Assembly: GCA_934661005.1 (NCBI GenBank)
Contig: CAKUIK010000009.1
Location: forward strand, 1-57,427
Direction of reading: 5' to 3'
Length of the DNA: 57,427 nucleotides
Source of the DNA: an uncultured Slackia sp.
GTDB lineage: Bacteria > Actinomycetota > Coriobacteriia > Coriobacteriales > Eggerthellaceae
A program made the translations under genes and the position numbers. Shown here in pieces: positions 25,526-34,297 of this stretch; the stretch's first letter is position 1, and every line of letters starts with the position of its first letter. The notes below the pieces were generated by a model. The model ran no database searches and was not told where the DNA came from. It saw only the letters and a program-made list of their open reading frames with translations.

Positions 25526-26905
25526 CTATTCAATTCCAAGTACCTGCATCACAAGCAACGCAACGGTAAGCACGGTAACAATAGCGACGGTAAACCAAAT
25601 AAGGCCTCGTCCCACGATGCCACTCGCATACTTGCCCATAATGCGCTTATCGGCCGCAATAAGAGCCATGAACACAAGCAGCACCGGCAGCACAACGCCA
25701 TTGATGAACTGGGCAGTGAGCATGATATTCATAAGGTTGAGACCCGGAATAAGCACCACAATCGCCGAGAACACGATGACGGAAGTGAAGATGCCCTTGA
25801 ACATGGGCGCTTCCTTCCACGTGAAGTCGACGCCAGCCTCCCAACCAAACGCTTCGCAAATAACGAACGACGTCGTGAGCGGCAGCACGCATGCAGCCAA
25901 GAAGCTCGCCGCGGTAAGGCCAGCCGCGAACAGGATTTGCGCGTATTCGCCCGCAAATGGGGCAAGCGCAGTAGCGGCATCTTGCGCAGAGTCGATCGAA
26001 ATGCCCTGCGGATAAAGCACCGCGCCCGTGGTAACGATAATGAACCAGGCGACTAAGCAGGCAACAACCGTGCCAGCAGTCACATCGACCTTCTGCAGGA
26101 ACATTTCCTCGTGGTCGGTTCCAACGCCCTTATCGACAACGTTGCTTTGCGCAAAGAACATCATCCACGGCGCAATAGTGGTACCAATCATCGAAATAAC
26201 GAGCGAAACGAAATGCACATTCGCGGGAATCTGCGGCACCACGGTCGCGTAGGCAACATCACCCCAGTTGGGACCAGCCAAAAATGCAGCGACGATGTAC
26301 GTCACGAATACGAGGGAAATCGCAAGGAAAATCTTCTCGACGCTTTTATAGCTCCCCTTCACCACAAGCAGCCATACGATAACAGCAGAAATAGGCACGC
26401 TTACCCAGGTAGGAACGCCAAAAAGCCCCATGCCCGATGCGATACCGGCGAATTCGCTGAACGTCGTGGCAACGTTGCCAATGAGCAGCGCGCACATGGC
26501 GAATGCGGTAAGGCGGATGCCGAAGCGTTCGCGAATAAGGGCAGCGAATCCCTTGCCCGTTACTGCCCCCATGCGAGCAGCGGTCATTTGCACGACGAGC
26601 AACAGCACGCACATCACGGGGATAACCCAAAGCGTGGCATACCCGAAATCGGCGCCAGCCGTCGAATACGTCGAAATGCCGCCAGCATCGTTGCCGGCCA
26701 TGGCGCTTACGACGCCAGGACCCATCGCCGCAAGCACGAGCAGGAAGAACGGCTTCTTTTTCTCTTCGCCCGCCGAATCGGAAGCGGAAGTATCGGTAGG
26801 CACCTCAGCGAGTTCGGGCTTTCCCGCCTTGCGAGCAGCATATTCAGCCTCGCGGCGTTCTTGCATGACCTCGTCATACGTCGCATCGCGACGCGCGGCG
26901 GCCAT
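25526..26905 (-). CDS. NRAMP-related divalent cation transporter, probably Mg2+ (NRMT type)
   Basis: 459-aa inner-membrane transporter of the SLC11/NRAMP fold, about 11 helices after a 50-residue cytoplasmic N-terminus. Helix 1 reads GPGVVSAMAGNDAGG where Mn/Fe NRAMPs have DPGN; the Asp is kept but the Asn becomes Gly. Helix 6 reads TTIAPWMMF where Mn/Fe NRAMPs have the MPH motif, so the metal-coordinating Met is Ala and the His is Trp. These changes match NRAMP-related magnesium transporters (NRMT), described from Eggerthella lenta, which coordinate hydrated Mg2+. The partner gene upstream, with MgtE-N and CBS domains, also points to Mg2+. The ATG follows immediately on the stop of that gene (TAAATG), so the two are translationally coupled. 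Mn transport (MntH) is the alternative. Confidence 0.88.
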   Translation of the reverse strand: MAAARRDATYDEVMQERREAEYAARKAGKPELAEVPTDTSASDSAGEEKKKPFFLLVLAAMGPGVVSAMAGNDAGGISTYSTAGADFGYATLWVIPVMCVLLLVVQMTAARMGAVTGKGFAALIRERFGIRLTAFAMCALLIGNVATTFSEFAGIASGMGLFGVPTWVSVPISAVIVWLLVVKGSYKSVEKIFLAISLVFVTYIVAAFLAGPNWGDVAYATVVPQIPANVHFVSLVISMIGTTIAPWMMFFAQSNVVDKGVGTDHEEMFLQKVDVTAGTVVACLVAWFIIVTTGAVLYPQGISIDSAQDAATALAPFAGEYAQILFAAGLTAASFLAACVLPLTTSFVICEAFGWEAGVDFTWKEAPMFKGIFTSVIVFSAIVVLIPGLNLMNIMLTAQFINGVVLPVLLVFMALIAADKRIMGKYASGIVGRGLIWFTVAIVTVLTVALLVMQVLGIE

Positions 26906-28255
26906 TTACAGCACCCCCGCAATTTCAAGCACGATGAGCGTGTACACGGCGAGCGCCGCGGCGCCGCCGATAATGCCGGCGACCACCGTAAGAGCGCGCG
27001 AGGTATTCTTTTCGCTCTCGGTGCTTTCTTCCATGACTTCCATAGCGTCGTCAACGGTGACCAAGCCGAGCATGCGGCCCGATTCATCCACAACAGGCAA
27101 CGCAACCATGTCGTACTTCGAGATGTCGGCCGCAACCTCTTCTTCGTCCTCGTCGGGCGGAACAGAGATGATCTCGGTATACATGATGTCTTTGAGCTGC
27201 GATTCGCGATGAGCCAACACCAGCGTGCGCATCGAAAGCACGCCGACGAGCTTCTCGGAATCCTCCTCAAGCACATACACGAAGTGGACGGTCGGGAAGT
27301 CCTCATCAAGGGCGCGCAGCACCTCTACCGTGTCGAGCACGGTATCGGTTTCCTTCATGGCGACGAACTGGGTGGTCATCATGCCGCCAGCCGTATCGTC
27401 TTTGTAGCCAAGCAAAGAACGAATCTCGGCTGCGTCTTCAACGCCCATCAGGCGAAGCAAGGTCTCGGCCTTCTCATAGGGAAGGTCGCGAATAATATCG
27501 GCTGCATCGTCAGGATCCATTTGACCCAGAAGGCCAGAAGCCTCGCGATCGCCCAAATCGTCGAGCGTTTCGGCTTGGTATTCGTCTTCCAACTCAGCAA
27601 TAACCTCGGCCGAACGAGCGTCATCGAGATGCTTGAATACCTCGGCGCGCTGTTTGGGATCGAGCTGCTCGAGAATGTCCGCGACGTCGGCGGGGTGCAT
27701 TTCGTTCAGGCGGCGGTGCGTCACGGAAAGCTGCACCTTGGACAAGTCGCGATCGAGCAGGTCCATATAGTTCCAGGCGATAATCTTCTCGTCGATTTTC
27801 TTGCCGAAAAGCTTTGCCGTGCCTACAACGGCTTTCTCGAGAAGCGGATGCAAACCGCGCAGAATACCGCGCACGCCGACCTCTGCGCCAAGAAGACGCA
27901 GCTGCGTGCCGGAAGGGGAGAGCTTCAGGTCGTTAACGCGCACGAGCTTGAGGCCTTGCGTGTCGACGATCTGTTGGTCGAGCAAATCGCGGGCGAGCAA
28001 GACTTCATCGGGCTGCAAATAGCTGAAGCGAATGTTGTACGACTCGGTATTAAGACGAACTTCATCTTCGGAAAAGCTGTCGACGTATTTGCGCCAACTA
28101 ATCATGAACGGCGTGCGGCCAGGGCCCTTAAACGCCAAGGAAGTAATGCGTGGAAACATCTCGCCCGTTGAAATAGCGAGATCGGATACAACACCGAGTT
28201 TTTCTCCCGTTGAATCGTATACGGGATTACCCAGCATGTTGGACAAGTAGAGCAA
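26906..28255 (-). CDS. MgtE-N/CBS-domain membrane-anchored regulator
   Basis: About 449 aa. An N-terminal PRC-barrel-like pair (YLSNMLGNPVYDSTGEKLG, then LLDQQIVDTQGLKLVRVND) is followed by an MgtE N domain (LNEMHPADVADILEQLDP, then LLGQMDPDDAADIIRDLP), a CBS pair (about 290-410) and one C-terminal transmembrane helix (ALTVVAGIIGGAAALAVYTL). MgtE's own five-helix pore is missing. In MgtE the N and CBS domains sense cytosolic Mg2+ and gate the channel, so this protein probably gates or senses for the coupled NRAMP-type transporter. I place the start at TTG 28255, six bases after GGGGAGG; TTG at 28276 is possible but poorly spaced. Confidence 0.88.
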   Translation of the reverse strand: MLYLSNMLGNPVYDSTGEKLGVVSDLAISTGEMFPRITSLAFKGPGRTPFMISWRKYVDSFSEDEVRLNTESYNIRFSYLQPDEVLLARDLLDQQIVDTQGLKLVRVNDLKLSPSGTQLRLLGAEVGVRGILRGLHPLLEKAVVGTAKLFGKKIDEKIIAWNYMDLLDRDLSKVQLSVTHRRLNEMHPADVADILEQLDPKQRAEVFKHLDDARSAEVIAELEDEYQAETLDDLGDREASGLLGQMDPDDAADIIRDLPYEKAETLLRLMGVEDAAEIRSLLGYKDDTAGGMMTTQFVAMKETDTVLDTVEVLRALDEDFPTVHFVYVLEEDSEKLVGVLSMRTLVLAHRESQLKDIMYTEIISVPPDEDEEEVAADISKYDMVALPVVDESGRMLGLVTVDDAMEVMEESTESEKNTSRALTVVAGIIGGAAALAVYTLIVLEIAGVL

Positions 28256-28370
28256 TGCTTGCCTCCCCTCGAACAATGCGGCCTGAGGCCCACGAAGGAA
28301 AGCATGAGGACCTCAAGGTTAGCGAACTATGTGTTTTCGAACCTTCAAAGTGGCCCTTTTCTCCTAGACA

Positions 28371-28392
28371 ATAAAAAAGCCGCTCTCGCGGC
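28371..28392 (-). terminator. Terminator of tRNA-Arg(ACG)
   Basis: GCCGC/GCGGC stem (28379-28392) with a TCTC loop, followed on the minus strand by TTTTTTATT, 50 bp downstream of the tRNA. Confidence 0.8.
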
Positions 28393-28442
28393 GCAACTGC
28401 TTATCGGCTAATTTTAAACCGATTTTGCAATCGGCGAGAAAG

Positions 28443-28519
28443 TGGTGCGCCGTGAGGGATTCGAACCCCCGACGTACTGATTCGTAGTCAGTCCCTCTAT
28501 CCAGCTGAGGTAACGGCGC
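28443..28519 (-). tRNA. tRNA-Arg, anticodon ACG
   Basis: 77-nt cloverleaf with encoded CCA on the minus strand. Acceptor arms GCGCCGT and ACGGCGC pair fully. Anticodon stem ACTGA/TCAGT holds the loop CTACGAA, anticodon ACG, which after A-to-I editing reads CGU, CGC and CGA. T-arm GGTTCGAATCC is present. Confidence 0.95.
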
Positions 28520-28590
28520 ACTTCATAAGCAGCTCGATAATAATAACCCATACACCCGAGAAGTCAACGGGATTTTAAGAAATTTTTTCA

Positions 28591-28628
28591 AAAAAGATGG
28601 CCGACCAGAATGCATTCCAGTCGGCCAT
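28591..28628 (-). terminator. Terminator of gyrA
   Basis: Stem ATGGCCGAC/GTCGGCCAT (28597-28628) followed on the minus strand by CTTTTTTGAAAAAATT, 15 bp past the gyrA stop. Confidence 0.8.
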
Positions 28629-28643
28629 GTAAATTACCTGGGA

Positions 28644-31226
28644 TTACTCCTCGTCATCGGCTTCGTCTTCGACATCGTCAAAGTCGTCGCCTTCGATATC
28701 AAAATCGGCAGAAGCATCGGTTTCAGATTGATCGAGCCCATCTGAATCGTCGTCTTCTTCGTCGTCTTTCTTCTTATCCTCGGTGGCAATGGCGCAGGCG
28801 CAGACCTTATCGGAATCTGCAACGTTCATCACGCGCACGCCCTGGGCAGAACGGCCCAGCTGGCTAATGCTCTCGACAGAAGTGCGAATCACGACGCCCT
28901 CTTCCGAGATAATCATGAGCTCATCGGCCTCTTCGACGACCTTCATGGCCGTAAGCTGACCCTTCTTCGCCGTCATGGTAATCGTGAACACGCCTTGGCC
29001 GCCGCGATGGTGCAGCGGGTAATCGGCGACGGGGGTGCGCTTGCCGTAACCCTTCTCGGTAATCACGAACAGCTCAGTGCCCGGGCGAGCGATTTCCATG
29101 CCAAGCACGCGCACACCGGCGGGAACCGTCATGCCGCGCACGCCCATGGTATCGCGTCCCATGGAGCGAACCTCCGACTCGTCCCACGTAATCGCTTTGC
29201 CGGCACTCGACACCATCATGACACGCTCGCCCTGCTTCACGCGGCGCACGGCAATGAGGTTGTCGTCTTCCTTCAGGTTGATGGCGATAAGGCCGTCGCG
29301 GCGGCTGCGATCGTACAGGCTCATGGATGTCTTCTTCACCATGCCCTGCTCGGTGCCGAACATGAGGTATTCGTCCTCGGGGAAGTCTTTCGTCGCGATA
29401 ATCGCGGAAATGGTCTCGCCCTTCTCGAGCGGCAACAAGTTCACGATAGCCGTGCCGCGAGCATGACGGCTCGCCTCGGGAATCTCGTAGACCTTCAGGC
29501 GATACACCTTGCCGCGCGTCGAGAAGAACAGCATGAAGCTGTGGGTCGACGCGATGAACAGGTGCTCGACGAAGTCGTTGTCCTTCAAGCTCACGCCTTG
29601 CATGCCCTTGCCACCGCGCTTCTGCTGACGATAGGTCGCGACGGGCAGGCGCTTCACATAGCCAGCCTTGGTCACCGTGATAACCATGTCTTCCTCGGCG
29701 ATGAGGTCTTCGACATCGATATCTTTTGCGGCGGCGGAAAGCTGCGTGCGGCGCGGCGTGTTGTATTTCGCCTTGATCTCGAGCAGTTCTTCCTTGATAA
29801 CCTGGCGCATGAGGTTTTCGTCGGCAAGAATACGCTTGAAGTAGTCGATCTTCTCTTTGAGCTCTTTCAACTCGGCCTCGAGCTTGTGGCGCTCCAAGCC
29901 GGTAAGGCGACGCAGGCGCATCTCCAAAATGGCTTGCGTTTGAGCATCGGTCAAACCGAAGCGTTCAGTGAGTCGCGCGGAAGCCTCTTTGTCGGTTTCG
30001 CTGCTGCGAATGATTTGGATGACTTCGTCGATGTTGTCGAGCGCGATGAGCAAGCCTTCGAGGATATGCGCGCGCTCTTCGGCTTTGCGCAGCTCATACT
30101 TGGTGCGGCGGGTAACGACGTCTTCCTGATGGAGGATGTAGTAATGCAGCATTTCCTTCAAAGAAAGCGTGCGCGGCACACCGTCGACCAAGGCCAGCAT
30201 AATAACGCCCCAACCGACCTGCAGCTGGGTGTGCTTATAGAGTTTATTGAGCACGACCTGCGGAATCGCGTTCTGCTTGAGCTCGATGATAATGTCGACC
30301 GGCGAGTTGCGGTCGGCGCCGTCGTGCACGTTCGAAATCTCGGGCAGCTTCTTGTCGCGAATGAGCTCGCCAAGCTTCTGCATGAGGTTCGTACGGTTCA
30401 CTTGGTAGGGAATCTCGGTAATCACGATGGAGTGCTTGCCGTTTTTGCCCTCGATGATCTTATGCTTCGAACGAATCGTGAGGTTGCCTCGGCCGGTTTC
30501 GTACGCATCGAGAATACCCTTTTTGCCCATGATGACGCCGCCGGTCGGAAAATCGGGGCCGGGCATCACGGTCATGAGTTCAGCGGTGGTGCAATCGGGG
30601 TTGTCGAGCATCATGCAAGTGGCGTCGATGGTTTCGCCCAGGTTATGGGGCGGAATATTCGTCGCCATGCCGACGGCAATGCCATTCGAGCCATTCACCA
30701 GCAGGTTAGGGAAGCGAGCAGGGAGCACCGAGGGCTCCTGCAGGCTCTCGTCGTAGTTGGGATTCCAGTCGACCGTTTCCTTCTCGAGGTCGCGCAGCAA
30801 TTCCATGGCGGGCTTGGCCAAGCGAGCCTCGGTGTAACGCATAGCTGCGGCCGAGTCGCCGTCGATGGAGCCGAAGTTGCCATGGCCGTCGACCAGAGGC
30901 ACGCGCATCGAGAAATCCTGGGCCATGCGCACCATGGTGTCGTAAACCGCGGAGTCGCCGTGCGGGTGGTATTTACCAATAACGTCGCCAACCGTACGCG
31001 CAGACTTGCTGTGCGGGCGATTCGGCGTGATGCCGCTATCGTACATAGCGTACAGAATGCGGCGATGAACCGGCTTCAAGCCGTCGCGCACGTCAGGCAG
31101 AGCGCGGGCGACAATAACGCTCATCGAATATTCGAGGAACGACGAGCGCATCTCATGGCCGAGTTCGGCCAATTTGATGCCCGCAGCCCCCGAATCAGAG
31201 CTTGCAATAATATCCTGATCAGCCAC
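28644..31226 (-). CDS. gyrA: DNA gyrase subunit A
   Basis: 860-aa cleavage and wrapping subunit of DNA gyrase. Breakage-reunion domain contains KPVHRRILYAM and the catalytic Tyr in AAMRYTEARL. The quinolone region reads HPHGDSAVYDTMVRMAQ, with the unsubstituted Ser and Asp usual for sensitive enzymes. The GyrA-box, RQQKRGGKGMQG, marks gyrase rather than topoisomerase IV, and six-bladed C-terminal domain repeats follow. The last 45 residues are strongly acidic (DDEEDDDSDGL and DVEDEADDEE). Start GTG at 31226 with AAAGGA upstream; an in-frame ATG nine codons earlier lacks a ribosome site. It follows gyrB by 227 bp on the same strand. Confidence 0.97.
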   Translation of the reverse strand: MADQDIIASSDSGAAGIKLAELGHEMRSSFLEYSMSVIVARALPDVRDGLKPVHRRILYAMYDSGITPNRPHSKSARTVGDVIGKYHPHGDSAVYDTMVRMAQDFSMRVPLVDGHGNFGSIDGDSAAAMRYTEARLAKPAMELLRDLEKETVDWNPNYDESLQEPSVLPARFPNLLVNGSNGIAVGMATNIPPHNLGETIDATCMMLDNPDCTTAELMTVMPGPDFPTGGVIMGKKGILDAYETGRGNLTIRSKHKIIEGKNGKHSIVITEIPYQVNRTNLMQKLGELIRDKKLPEISNVHDGADRNSPVDIIIELKQNAIPQVVLNKLYKHTQLQVGWGVIMLALVDGVPRTLSLKEMLHYYILHQEDVVTRRTKYELRKAEERAHILEGLLIALDNIDEVIQIIRSSETDKEASARLTERFGLTDAQTQAILEMRLRRLTGLERHKLEAELKELKEKIDYFKRILADENLMRQVIKEELLEIKAKYNTPRRTQLSAAAKDIDVEDLIAEEDMVITVTKAGYVKRLPVATYRQQKRGGKGMQGVSLKDNDFVEHLFIASTHSFMLFFSTRGKVYRLKVYEIPEASRHARGTAIVNLLPLEKGETISAIIATKDFPEDEYLMFGTEQGMVKKTSMSLYDRSRRDGLIAINLKEDDNLIAVRRVKQGERVMMVSSAGKAITWDESEVRSMGRDTMGVRGMTVPAGVRVLGMEIARPGTELFVITEKGYGKRTPVADYPLHHRGGQGVFTITMTAKKGQLTAMKVVEEADELMIISEEGVVIRTSVESISQLGRSAQGVRVMNVADSDKVCACAIATEDKKKDDEEDDDSDGLDQSETDASADFDIEGDDFDDVEDEADDEE

Positions 31227-31304
31227 TTTTGTCCTTTCGTAAGAACGGCTCAATCTTAAACCGTGTGCCTAGGACAGTTTTCTTAGGCATAGGTGAAACA
31301 CATG

Positions 31305-31420
31305 TCAGCGAGCAGGCAACCAGGCGAGTGAAGTTCGGGGGAAACCGAGGCGAAGCGTACTTTGGTACGCGAGCCGAAGGCTGATCCCGAACTTCGCCGC
31401 CCGGTTGCCGCGCAGCGTCG
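31305..31420. repeat. Structured intergenic repeat, copy B
   Basis: TCAGCGAGCA opens and GCGCAGCGTCGG closes the element. Outer arms GGCAACC...GAAGTTCGGG (31315-31339) and CCCGAACTTC...GGTTGCC (31386-31409) pair with a middle CAGGCGAGT/GCCGCCC step. The core GCGTAC-TTTG-GTACGC (31355-31370) is a perfect 6-bp hairpin, followed by GCC/GGC. It lies in the gyrB-gyrA spacer. Confidence 0.65.
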
Positions 31421-31425
31421 GGCAT

Positions 31426-31451
31426 TTACGCCGGCCGTCAGGCCGGCGTAA
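31426..31451 (-). terminator. Hairpin directly after gyrB
   Basis: TTACGCCGGCC/GGCCGGCGTAA, an 11-bp perfect stem with a GTCA loop, beginning two bases past the gyrB stop. No T-run, so termination is uncertain; it may be an attenuator or mRNA-stability structure within gyrBA. Confidence 0.45.
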
Positions 31452-31453
31452 CC

Positions 31454-33400
31454 CTAGATATCCAAGAAGCGAACGTCGAGCGCGTGCTTCTGGATGAATT
31501 CCTTACGCGGCTCAACCTGATCACCCATAAGCTCGGAAACGGCCAACTCAGCAGCAGCGGCATCTTCGATGGTCACCTGAAGAAGCGTGCGCGTCTCAGG
31601 CTCCATGGTGGTTTCCCACAGCTGCTCGGGGTCCATCTCGCCCAGGCCTTTGTATCGCTGAATGTCGTACTTGTCGGGATCATCGAGCTCGGCCATGAGC
31701 TTGTCTTTGGCCTCGTCGTTGTAGATGTATTTAAGAATCTTGCCCGACTTCGAGTTCTTCTTCTTCAAACCATACAGCGGCGGCTGCGCGATGTAGATGT
31801 AGCCGCGATCGATAAGGTCGGGCATATAGCGATAGAAGAACGTGAGCAGCAGAATACGAATGTGCGCGCCGTCGACATCGGCATCAGTCATGATGATGAT
31901 GCGATGGTAGCGAGCCGCGTCGCCGTTGTAATCTTCGCCGATATTCGTGCCAATGGCGGTAATGAGGCTCGAAATGGTGTCGCTCGAAAGCGCACGGTGC
32001 AGACCGGCGCGTTCGACATTCAGAATCTTGCCGCGCAAAGGCAGAATCGCCTGGTATTTACGGTCGCGAGCCTGTTTGGCCGAACCACCTGCGGAATCGC
32101 CCTCGACAATGAAGATTTCAGACAGCGAGGCATCTTTGCTCGAGCAGTCGGCAAGCTTGCCCGGCATGCTGAACGAATCGAGCACGCCCTTACGGCGCGT
32201 CATCTCGCGAGCCTTGCGGGCAGCCTCGCGCGCCTTCAGCGCCTGGGTCGCCTTGCTGATGATGCGCTTGGCCGGCGCCGGGTTTTCCTCGAGATATTCA
32301 GCGAGCCCCTTGGTTACCGCGCCCTGCACCAAACCGCGAATCTCGGTGTTGCCGAGCTTGGTTTTCGTCTGGCCCTCAAACTGCGGATCATGCAGCTTTA
32401 CGCTCACGATGGCGGCCAAGCCCTCGCGGGCATCGTCGCCGGAAAGGTTGCTGTCCTTTTCCTTCAGAATGGCATGCGCGCGAGCATATTCGTTGATGGT
32501 GCGCGTAAGAGCGTTCTTGAAGCCGTCGAGGTGTGTGCCACCCTCGTGGGTGTTGATGTTATTGGCGAACGCAAGCACACCGTGGGCGCTGTAGCTCGTC
32601 GACCACTGCATAGCGACCTCAACCGTGCCCTCGGCGCTTTCGGCGGAGAAGTAAATCGGAGTATTGAGCGTTTCCTTGCCGCGATTAAGCCACGTGACGA
32701 AGTCGATGATGCCGCCCGCATACTGGAACGACTCGGTTTTAAACGAACCGTCTTCCTCATGCCGACGCTCGTCGGTGAGCTGAATATGGAGACCCTTGTT
32801 CAGAAACGCCATTTCACGGAAGCGTTCGGCGAGCGTGTCGTAATCGTATACGACGGTATCGGTGAAAATTTCGGGGTCGGGCCAGAAGGTAACCATGGTG
32901 CCCGTATGGTCGGCATCGCCGATGCGATGCAACTTTTCAACCGTCTTGCCGCGCTCGAATGCAATCTCGTGCTTACCGCCATCGCGGCACACAACAACCT
33001 CGAGGCGCGTGGAAAGCGCATTCACGCACGAAACGCCGACGCCATGCAGGCCGCCGGAAACCTTATAGCCTTCGCCGCCGAATTTGCCGCCCGCGTGGAG
33101 AATGGTGAGAACGACCTCGACCGTGGGGATTTTCTCTTTCGGGTGTTCGTCGATAGGAATGCCGCGGCCATTGTCAACGACCGTGATGGAGTTGTCTTCG
33201 TGAATCGTGACATCAATCTTGGTGCAGTAGCCGGCAAGAGCTTCGTCAACCGCATTATCCACGACCTCATACACAAGGTGGTGCAAACCCCGCGGACCCG
33301 TCGAGCCAATATACATGCCGGGGCGCATACGCACGGCTTCAAGGCCCTCAAGGACCTTAATGTCTGAGCCGTCGTAGTGGTCGGGTTTTTCTTGGACCAC
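31454..33400 (-). CDS. gyrB: DNA gyrase subunit B
   Basis: 648-aa ATPase subunit of gyrase. GHKL ATP site: YEVVDNAVDEALAGYC, VVDNGRGIPIDEHP and GGLHGVGVSCVNALS. TOPRIM domain: EGDSAGGSAKQARDRKYQ and TDADVDGAHIRILLLTF. The C-terminal GLGEMDPEQLWETTM completes the type IIA pattern. Start GTG at 33400 follows AAAGGAGGAGG. It sits downstream of DUF721/recF/dnaN/dnaA in the classic order, with gyrA next. Confidence 0.97.
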   Translation of the reverse strand: MVQEKPDHYDGSDIKVLEGLEAVRMRPGMYIGSTGPRGLHHLVYEVVDNAVDEALAGYCTKIDVTIHEDNSITVVDNGRGIPIDEHPKEKIPTVEVVLTILHAGGKFGGEGYKVSGGLHGVGVSCVNALSTRLEVVVCRDGGKHEIAFERGKTVEKLHRIGDADHTGTMVTFWPDPEIFTDTVVYDYDTLAERFREMAFLNKGLHIQLTDERRHEEDGSFKTESFQYAGGIIDFVTWLNRGKETLNTPIYFSAESAEGTVEVAMQWSTSYSAHGVLAFANNINTHEGGTHLDGFKNALTRTINEYARAHAILKEKDSNLSGDDAREGLAAIVSVKLHDPQFEGQTKTKLGNTEIRGLVQGAVTKGLAEYLEENPAPAKRIISKATQALKAREAARKAREMTRRKGVLDSFSMPGKLADCSSKDASLSEIFIVEGDSAGGSAKQARDRKYQAILPLRGKILNVERAGLHRALSSDTISSLITAIGTNIGEDYNGDAARYHRIIIMTDADVDGAHIRILLLTFFYRYMPDLIDRGYIYIAQPPLYGLKKKNSKSGKILKYIYNDEAKDKLMAELDDPDKYDIQRYKGLGEMDPEQLWETTMEPETRTLLQVTIEDAAAAELAVSELMGDQVEPRKEFIQKHALDVRFLDI

Positions 33401-33622
33401 GGCCTCCTCCTTTCTCTCCCGACAAAAGCCGGGAAGCGCCAGCATGCGCCGGCGCCATGGGCATAAAGCGTCTCAAACGCCAATTTCACATAGAATAGGA
33501 TGCCGGGGCATGCGTCAGAATAGATTTGCGCGCGAAAACCCAAGCAATCCAACTAGCGAATTTTACCATATTCGGGGTTTTATACCGACCTTTGACGGGC
33601 GATTTGAGATAGTTCACACGGC

Positions 33623-34297
33623 CTACAAGGCCCCATTATCGACATTTTCGACTGCAGCAGCGTTTTTTACCTCTAAATCGGAAATCATGGCGCGTTTAAG
33701 CGCTTCTCGCACCTTTTTGTCAGGAATCGTGGATAGCTCCTCGTCGATTTGGGCTACACGCGCCTCAGAGAGCGCGACACGCGGCGCTTTTTCTTGAACG
33801 GCGGTTTTTTCGGTTTCTTCGCGGTAGGGATGCGAGAGCTTGTATTTGCCTCGCGACACGCGAATGCGGAATTCGTCGATTTCCTCGCCGAACAGCTCGA
33901 GGAATTTGAGCTTGATCATCTCGCGGCGCGCGTCGACCTCGGCCGCGATAAGGCTATCCTCCACATACACGATGAGCTCGCCCGCAGGCGGCTTCCGACG
34001 AACAAACTGCCTACCACTCGAGGCAGTCGCTGCGCGAGGGCGTTGAACATCGGAGCCTTGCCCGAGTGTTTCACGTGAAACATCGGTCTCCTCTTCGGCT
34101 TTGCGAATGATGTAAATCGAATTCGTATGATCGAGAATCACCGCCGCCGCGGGGCCGGCGCACGCCTCGAGCGCCGATTTCCACATGCGCTTCACCTTGG
34201 CAGCACGCGCGGCCTTTGCAGCGAGCACGTCGGAAGACGCCTGTCCCCGCAAGGTTTTCTGAAGAGCCATGGAAAACGACTTCATCGAATTGCTCAT
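33623..34297 (-). CDS. DUF721 (DciA-like) protein
   Basis: 224-aa protein at the conserved recF-DUF721-gyrB position of actinobacteria. The DUF721 core runs through MKSFSMALQKTLRGQ, VKRMWKSALEACAGPAAAV and GELIVYVEDSLIAAEVDARR, the last being the KH-like nucleic-acid-binding segment. DciA-family proteins load the replicative helicase; this shorter relative may do the same. The start ATG at 34297 overlaps the recF stop (ATGA), so it is coupled to recF. An unusual VSRET pentapeptide is encoded by a perfect parS site at 34067-34082. Confidence 0.85.
   Translation of the reverse strand: MSNSMKSFSMALQKTLRGQASSDVLAAKAARAAKVKRMWKSALEACAGPAAAVILDHTNSIYIIRKAEEETDVSRETLGQGSDVQRPRAATASSGRQFVRRKPPAGELIVYVEDSLIAAEVDARREMIKLKFLELFGEEIDEFRIRVSRGKYKLSHPYREETEKTAVQEKAPRVALSEARVAQIDEELSTIPDKKVREALKRAMISDLEVKNAAAVENVDNGAL
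34067..34082. promoter_or_regulatory. parS: parS centromere site 1
   Basis: TGTTTCACGTGAAACA, a perfect 16-bp palindrome identical to the widespread ParB-binding consensus. It lies inside the DUF721 coding sequence, on the dnaA side of the origin. Confidence 0.93.

Noticed and set aside
25526..26905. Manganese transporter MntH
   Set aside because: The metal-site residues of helices 1 and 6 differ from Mn/Fe transporters and the partner gene has Mg-sensing domains.
26111..28171. 686-aa open frame antisense to the NRAMP and MgtE-N genes
   Set aside because: Antisense shadow of two well-supported genes; composition is His/Arg-rich as expected for such shadows.
28995..31259. 754-aa open frame antisense to gyrA
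   Set aside because: A shadow of high-GC coding; gyrA itself is certain.
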